DNA of 9,822 nt from Dehalococcoidia bacterium (GTDB taxonomy: Bacteria > Chloroflexota > Dehalococcoidia > JACQUA01): NCBI GenBank assembly GCA_030689845.1, contig JAUYHV010000259.1, forward strand, positions 1-9,822, in the 5' to 3' direction. This document shows, one piece after another, positions 6,720 to 9,822 of the stretch. Both the position numbers and the translations under genes were made by a program. Under the pieces are notes generated by a model, which saw only the letters and a program-made list of their open reading frames with translations, was not told the origin of the DNA and searched no databases. How positions within the stretch are numbered: the stretch's first letter is position 1; each line of letters begins with the position of its first letter.

Positions 6720-7899
6720 GATGTTTTGTAATATCTATTTGCAGCCCACGGTTCCGTGGCACAACTGGGGTGACGGCATCACCAATCACCTGGCAAAAAA
6801 AAGGGTCCGACAACAATGTGCCTTCCCGGTGAATATATATGCCGGGTGTTTCTGTTTCCCTCGCGGAAATGATCAGGGGGGAACTTTGGTCATAATGAGA
6901 TTTCGACCAGGCCAAACCGTTTTCACAACCGCTGGCGGCAATCATAATCGAATAATCCGTTCCCGAAGGAGAACGGAATTCCACCCTGTCTGTTTTTTCC
7001 CCCCGGAAGAGGAGATCGGCTGAGGACCTGGCGCCGGCAGCACTGGATAGAATATCCGGTAGATCGACAACGGGTTGATCAAAGTAGTGAACATTTTCCG
7101 CCGGTATATGTTCAAGAGTAATGGGTATTTTCCCGGTTGAACCGCAAATGGCGCCAATCATGGAAGCGTGGTATAGGTGAGGCAATTTTAAATGGCTTCT
7201 TTTTATTAATTCGACCTGTTTAAATATTGAACCGGGAGGCCCGGAAATGGTTATTTTACCCCGGTCCAGCAGGAATATTTTACTTGTATATAAATAGGCT
7301 AAGTCCACATCATGGGTTGCCAGTATCATGGTGGTTTTATGTTGTTTGTTCAAAGATGAAAAGAGATGCATGGCGTTAATAACTGAATCCGGGTCCAAAC
7401 CTGATGTGGGTTCATCAAGGAAAACAATTTCCGGTTCCATTGCCAGAACACCGGCTAAGGCAACGCGCCTCTTTTGGCCGAAGCTTAATTCTTGTATGGG
7501 ACGGTCCCTCAACTTTTCCATCCCGACAACTCTGAGTGTTTTGGCAAGCCGTTCTTCTATTTGTTCCGGTGATAACCCCATATTTTGAGGACCGAAAGAA
7601 ACATCCTGGGCAACAGTGTTGGCGAATAACTGATCGTTAGGATCCTGAAAAACAAAACCTATTTTCCTGTACAGGTCCCTGCTTTTCCATTTACCGATTT
7701 CTATCCCTTCCAATAAGGCAACTCCCCCAGTTGGTTTAATCAACCCGCCAAAAAGGCGGAGCAGCGTGGTTTTTCCGCCGCCGTTGGGTCCTAAAATACC
7801 TATAAAATCGCCCCTGTTTATTTGAATATCAAGATCGTCAATGGCCTCAAACCCATTAGGGTACCGGTAATACAGATTTTTCGCTTCTAAAAGGGCCAT
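6706..7899 (-). CDS. cbiO: CbiO, ATPase of the cobalt ECF transporter, with unrecognised C-terminal extension
   Basis: CbiO powers cobalt uptake together with CbiM and CbiQ at the inner face of the membrane. The ABC domain is complete: Walker A GPNGGGKTT (37-45), Q-loop FQDPNDQLF (84-92, the NDQ form typical of CbiO/EcfA), signature LSFGQKRR (138-145), Walker B IVFLDE (158-163), D-loop SGLD (166-169) and switch His in THDVDLAY (195-202). The usual CbiO tail runs to about residue 265 (HLKLPHLYH, then KIPITLEHI). CbiO proteins normally end at about 270-285 residues, but this one continues to 397. The extra part of about 130 residues is polar and has no transmembrane segment. I do not recognise it; blocks such as DPFFCQVIGDAVTPVVP (365-381) look like conserved protein rather than random read-through. 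The ATG at 7899 lies 13 bases inside cbiQ and has GGAGGT upstream. The end overlaps cbiD by 14 bases. Confidence 0.93.
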   Translation of the reverse strand: MALLEAKNLYYRYPNGFEAIDDLDIQINRGDFIGILGPNGGGKTTLLRLFGGLIKPTGGVALLEGIEIGKWKSRDLYRKIGFVFQDPNDQLFANTVAQDVSFGPQNMGLSPEQIEERLAKTLRVVGMEKLRDRPIQELSFGQKRRVALAGVLAMEPEIVFLDEPTSGLDPDSVINAMHLFSSLNKQHKTTMILATHDVDLAYLYTSKIFLLDRGKITISGPPGSIFKQVELIKRSHLKLPHLYHASMIGAICGSTGKIPITLEHIPAENVHYFDQPVVDLPDILSSAAGARSSADLLFRGEKTDRVEFRSPSGTDYSIMIAASGCENGLAWSKSHYDQSSPLIISARETETPGIYIHREGTLLSDPFFCQVIGDAVTPVVPRNRGLQIDITKHHAGQ

Positions 7900-8672
7900 A
7901 TTTTAAAATTACCTCCAAGCCAGCAAAGGCCGGGTAACGCGCTTAATATAAACGTCTGAAAAATAAAATTATTCCCATGTTCTATCCGTAGAGTATATAG
8001 ATTTCCTGTATACCCTCTGGTGGTCATAGCTTCATTAACACGAGTTGCCCGGTCGTAAGTGCGAATAATGACCATGGTAATCAGAGAAACTGTACTGTCA
8101 ATAGTTTTATGCCAATTAAAATAACCCAAACGAATCTTTTGTGCTTCTTTCATAGCCAGGGCTTCTTCCTGAATCAGGAATATATAACGGTAAACAAGGG
8201 AGGTAATTTCGATAATTATCGTTGGCATTCGAAACCACCGTGCGGCAGCGAGGAGGTCTGCCGGATTTGTGAGAGTAGCTAAAGTTAAAACAACCAGATT
8301 ACCGGCAATTATCCGGGTGCCTATCAAAATACCCTGCTTCAACCCTTCGCTTTTAACAGCCAATGGCCCAAGAGATAGTAAAACGGTTTGTCCTGTCCAG
8401 AAAAACTGTGTAATAACAGCCAGGGCCGCCATGTATAAAGGTATGATTAAACGCTTCCAGGGTGAACTACCTTTTTGTGTTGAGAGTTGAAGCGTTATAA
8501 AAAATACGACCCCGATAAGTAACGGTGTCATGATATATGGAGAACTTAAGATAAAGTACAGAGATATTATTGCGGCGATAACCTTGGCCCTGGAGTCTAT
8601 CTTTTTTAACAAAAAAGAACTACTGTTTTCGCCGGGTAATTCTAAAAGACAACTTTGCTCGTTCTTGTTCAT
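7887..8672 (-). CDS. cbiQ: CbiQ, transmembrane (T) component of the cobalt ECF transporter
   Basis: CbiQ is the membrane protein that couples ATP hydrolysis by CbiO to cobalt movement through CbiM. The 261-residue product has the EcfT pattern: an N-terminal cytoplasmic segment ending in KKIDSRAKV (23-31), then hydrophobic stretches at roughly 30-45, 47-63, 75-92 and 117-135, and a final one at about 236-253. Between them lies a long cytoplasmic helical region with the two coupling motifs that contact the ATPase, EAQKIRLG (176-183) and EAMTTRGY (214-221), both of the A-x-x-x-R-G type. TYDRATRVNEAM (205-216) is also typical of the family. The ATG at 8672 overlaps the cbiM stop as ATGA. The upstream ribosome site is weak, so translation probably depends on cbiM. 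The gene looks intact. Confidence 0.93.
   Translation of the reverse strand: MNKNEQSCLLELPGENSSSFLLKKIDSRAKVIAAIISLYFILSSPYIMTPLLIGVVFFITLQLSTQKGSSPWKRLIIPLYMAALAVITQFFWTGQTVLLSLGPLAVKSEGLKQGILIGTRIIAGNLVVLTLATLTNPADLLAAARWFRMPTIIIEITSLVYRYIFLIQEEALAMKEAQKIRLGYFNWHKTIDSTVSLITMVIIRTYDRATRVNEAMTTRGYTGNLYTLRIEHGNNFIFQTFILSALPGLCWLGGNFKIWPF
7911..7916 (-). promoter_or_regulatory. Ribosome binding site of cbiO (GGAGGT)
   Basis: The minus strand reads GGAGGT within the last codons of cbiQ, followed by 11 A/T-rich bases and the ATG at 7899. The spacing is a little long but the match is strong, so cbiO may initiate on its own as well as by coupling to cbiQ. Confidence 0.6.
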
Positions 8673-9634
8673 ACTTCAGTCTTATCCCGGTATTTAACAC
8701 CATGGGGGTTTTTAAAAAACTCTCTCCAGATATATCCCATGAAAAAACCACCGGTTACTCCTGCGAGGGTAAAAATAAAAAGCAGCATATCACCAGTTAT
8801 GTTTAAGAAAGGTTCTTTGGCTGCCGCACCAAACTCGCCGGCATATCTCTCCACAACGGAAACGTCAACGCCTTCCCATGAACTGGTTTTAAATAGAGAA
8901 AAACCCAGCAGAACAAGAAGCGAGATTGCCCCTGCCAAACCCCACGTCCTTGCTGAAAAAGGCTTTGAGGCCTTTAAAAAAGACTTATTAATTCCTGATA
9001 ATATGTCTGGGCGACGTTCCTGTATCGCGGTGAATACCCCGGCGGTAATGATCCCCTCAAAAATAGCCAGGGGAAGTTGCGTGGGAACAAAAGCCACGGC
9101 AATAGTTAACCAGGCTGTTCCGATTGAAATGTTTCCATGAAGAGCCAGTGATAGGGACCCGGCAGTTCCGGCATATGTTGCCAGGTCCGCCACAAAACCT
9201 GCCGCGAAAGCACCAATGGCCAACGATAATTTCATCCGGCGGCATAGAACAAAAGCAACATATCCTGAAAAGGCCCCTATGACACCCATATTCAGGGTAT
9301 TAGCCCCAAGGGTACTGATTCCTCCATGGGCCATAAAAAGAGCCTGGATGATCAAAGCTACCATGGTTAACGTGGCCGCCGGTAACGGCCCGAGTAAAAG
9401 GGCGACGATGCCGATTCCTGTTGGGTGAGAGCAAGTGCCTGCTATTGGGACCGGAATAGGCAAAGCTGAAATAACGAAAACCCCTGCCCCGAGCAATCCG
9501 ATCAACGGTTTTACAGCAGGACGGTCTTTTGCCATCCGGGTTATTTTGTGAGCACCGGCTAAAACGAATGGCGTTGCGGCTGCATAATTAGCGGCAGCCC
9601 ACCCGGCCGGTAAAATGCCTTCAGCTATGTGCAA
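8669..9634 (-). CDS. cbiM: CbiM with fused CbiN-like tail, cobalt-binding (S) component of the ECF transporter
   Basis: CbiM captures Co(II) and passes it into the cell. The 321-residue sequence begins MHIAEGILPAGW, the family N-terminus, where His2 and the terminal amino group are metal ligands in CbiM/NikM structures. The second His region, GTCSHPTGIG (66-75), and AHGGISTLGAN (102-112) are present. About seven hydrophobic segments fill residues 5-205. The family core ends near residue 215. The remaining hundred residues contain a membrane segment (about 232-249), an extracytoplasmic loop KTSSWEGVDVSVVERYAGEF (249-268) and another membrane segment (about 282-303), the layout of CbiN or the PDGLE tail of fused CbiMN/NikMN. 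No separate cbiN exists nearby. The start is TTG (9634) with GGGAGG five bases upstream, one base after the cbiC stop. Cobalt rather than nickel is inferred from the operon. Confidence 0.93.
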   Translation of the reverse strand: MHIAEGILPAGWAAANYAAATPFVLAGAHKITRMAKDRPAVKPLIGLLGAGVFVISALPIPVPIAGTCSHPTGIGIVALLLGPLPAATLTMVALIIQALFMAHGGISTLGANTLNMGVIGAFSGYVAFVLCRRMKLSLAIGAFAAGFVADLATYAGTAGSLSLALHGNISIGTAWLTIAVAFVPTQLPLAIFEGIITAGVFTAIQERRPDILSGINKSFLKASKPFSARTWGLAGAISLLVLLGFSLFKTSSWEGVDVSVVERYAGEFGAAAKEPFLNITGDMLLFIFTLAGVTGGFFMGYIWREFFKNPHGVKYRDKTEV

Positions 9635-9635
9635 A

Positions 9636-9822
9636 TTAACCTCCCTGGCCGGGACAGGCGGCCAAATGGAGTAATGCGTTTACACAGGCAACAGCCATAG
9701 AACTCCCCCCCCTATGCCCCAGCAGCGTGATATAGGGCACTTTACTTTTCAGGAGGTCGGATTTAACTTCCGCTGCGTTAACAAATCCCACTGGCAAACC
9801 GATAATTAATCCCGGCTGGCAA
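9636..9822 (-). CDS. cbiC: CbiC, cobalt-precorrin-8 methylmutase, C-terminal part (5' end outside window)
   Basis: An open minus-strand frame enters from the right edge and ends at TAA (9638-9636), giving the last 61 residues. It reads GLIIGLPVGFVNAAEVK near its start and GHRGGSSMAVACVNALLHLA in its second half. These match the conserved C-terminal blocks of CbiC/CobH, usually of the form IGxPVGFVxAAESK and GRKGGSxxAxAxxNAL. The enzyme moves the C11 methyl group to C12 to give the hydrogenobyrinate-type ring, the last step of ring construction before amidation. The catalytic His lies in the missing N-terminal part. The GHRGG codons contain a run of eight G on the coding strand (9705-9712). 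One base separates its stop from the cbiM start, so the two are coupled. The piece is too short for the usual gene callers but the family assignment is firm. Confidence 0.88.
   Translation of the reverse strand, partial: CQPGLIIGLPVGFVNAAEVKSDLLKSKVPYITLLGHRGGSSMAVACVNALLHLAACPGQGG
9640..9645 (-). promoter_or_regulatory. Ribosome binding site of cbiM (GGGAGG)
   Basis: The minus strand reads GGGAGG, then five bases, then TTG at 9634. The site lies in the last codons of cbiC. It supports the TTG as start, which is also required to place His at position 2 of CbiM. Confidence 0.7.

Noticed and set aside
6199..7023. A 274-codon open frame on the plus strand opposite cbiD and cbiO
   Set aside because: It lies antisense to two well-conserved genes, crosses their junction, and its translation shows no family motif. 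It is explained by codon bias of the opposite strand.
8655..9140. A 161-codon plus-strand open frame opposite cbiM
   Set aside because: It is fully antisense to the conserved cbiM coding region, with no recognisable protein features.
9640..9822. Cobalamin riboswitch or operon promoter near the right edge
   Set aside because: This stretch is coding sequence of cbiC. Any leader must lie further upstream, beyond the window.

Overview
The window is almost solid coding sequence. It carries one long minus-strand gene cluster for the early-cobalt (anaerobic) route to the corrin ring of vitamin B12, and at the left edge the end of an unrelated plus-strand gene that converges on it. The gene set (CbiD, CbiG, a CbiE-CbiT fusion, CbiMQO cobalt uptake) belongs to the anaerobic pathway. 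The moderate base composition, the mix of ATG and TTG starts with good Shine-Dalgarno sites, and the three-part CbiG fit an anaerobic Gram-positive bacterium, for example a Peptococcaceae/Desulfotomaculum-like clostridium. That placement is inference, because no rRNA or other marker is present.

Layout, left to right. Positions 2-1012 (+) hold the 3' part of a periplasmic/lipoprotein-type ABC solute-binding protein. A perfect 18-bp inverted repeat (1039-1081) lies between the convergent units and contains the stop codon of the last minus-strand gene. The minus strand, in transcription order (right to left), reads cbiC (C-terminal part only, cut by the window end), cbiM, cbiQ, cbiO, cbiD, cbiET, cbiL, cbiF, cbiG, cbiH. 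Neighbouring genes overlap or are separated by at most 7 bases, so this is very probably one translationally coupled operon whose promoter, and any cobalamin riboswitch, lie beyond the right edge.

How the genes fit together. CbiM, CbiQ and CbiO form an ECF-type cobalt importer: substrate-binding membrane protein, coupling membrane protein and ATPase. Cobalt is inserted early, by a chelatase not encoded here. CbiL (C20), CbiH (C17 and ring contraction), CbiF (C11), CbiG (loss of the C2 fragment), CbiD (C1), CbiE-CbiT (C5, and C15 with decarboxylation) and CbiC (methyl shift) then carry cobalt-precorrin-2 to cobyrinate. The reductase CbiJ, the chelatase (CbiK/CbiX), CbiA, CbiP and CbiB are not in the window.

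The main oddities are a roughly 130-residue C-terminal extension on CbiO that I do not recognise, a Leu in place of the expected Gly in the N-terminal SAM loop of the CbiE domain, a CbiM with a CbiN-like tail instead of a separate cbiN, and the hairpin over the cbiH stop codon. I see no mobile element, tRNA, rRNA or CRISPR, and no non-coding stretch longer than about 50 bases. Overall this is a recognisable pathway operon with a few unusual details rather than a new system.
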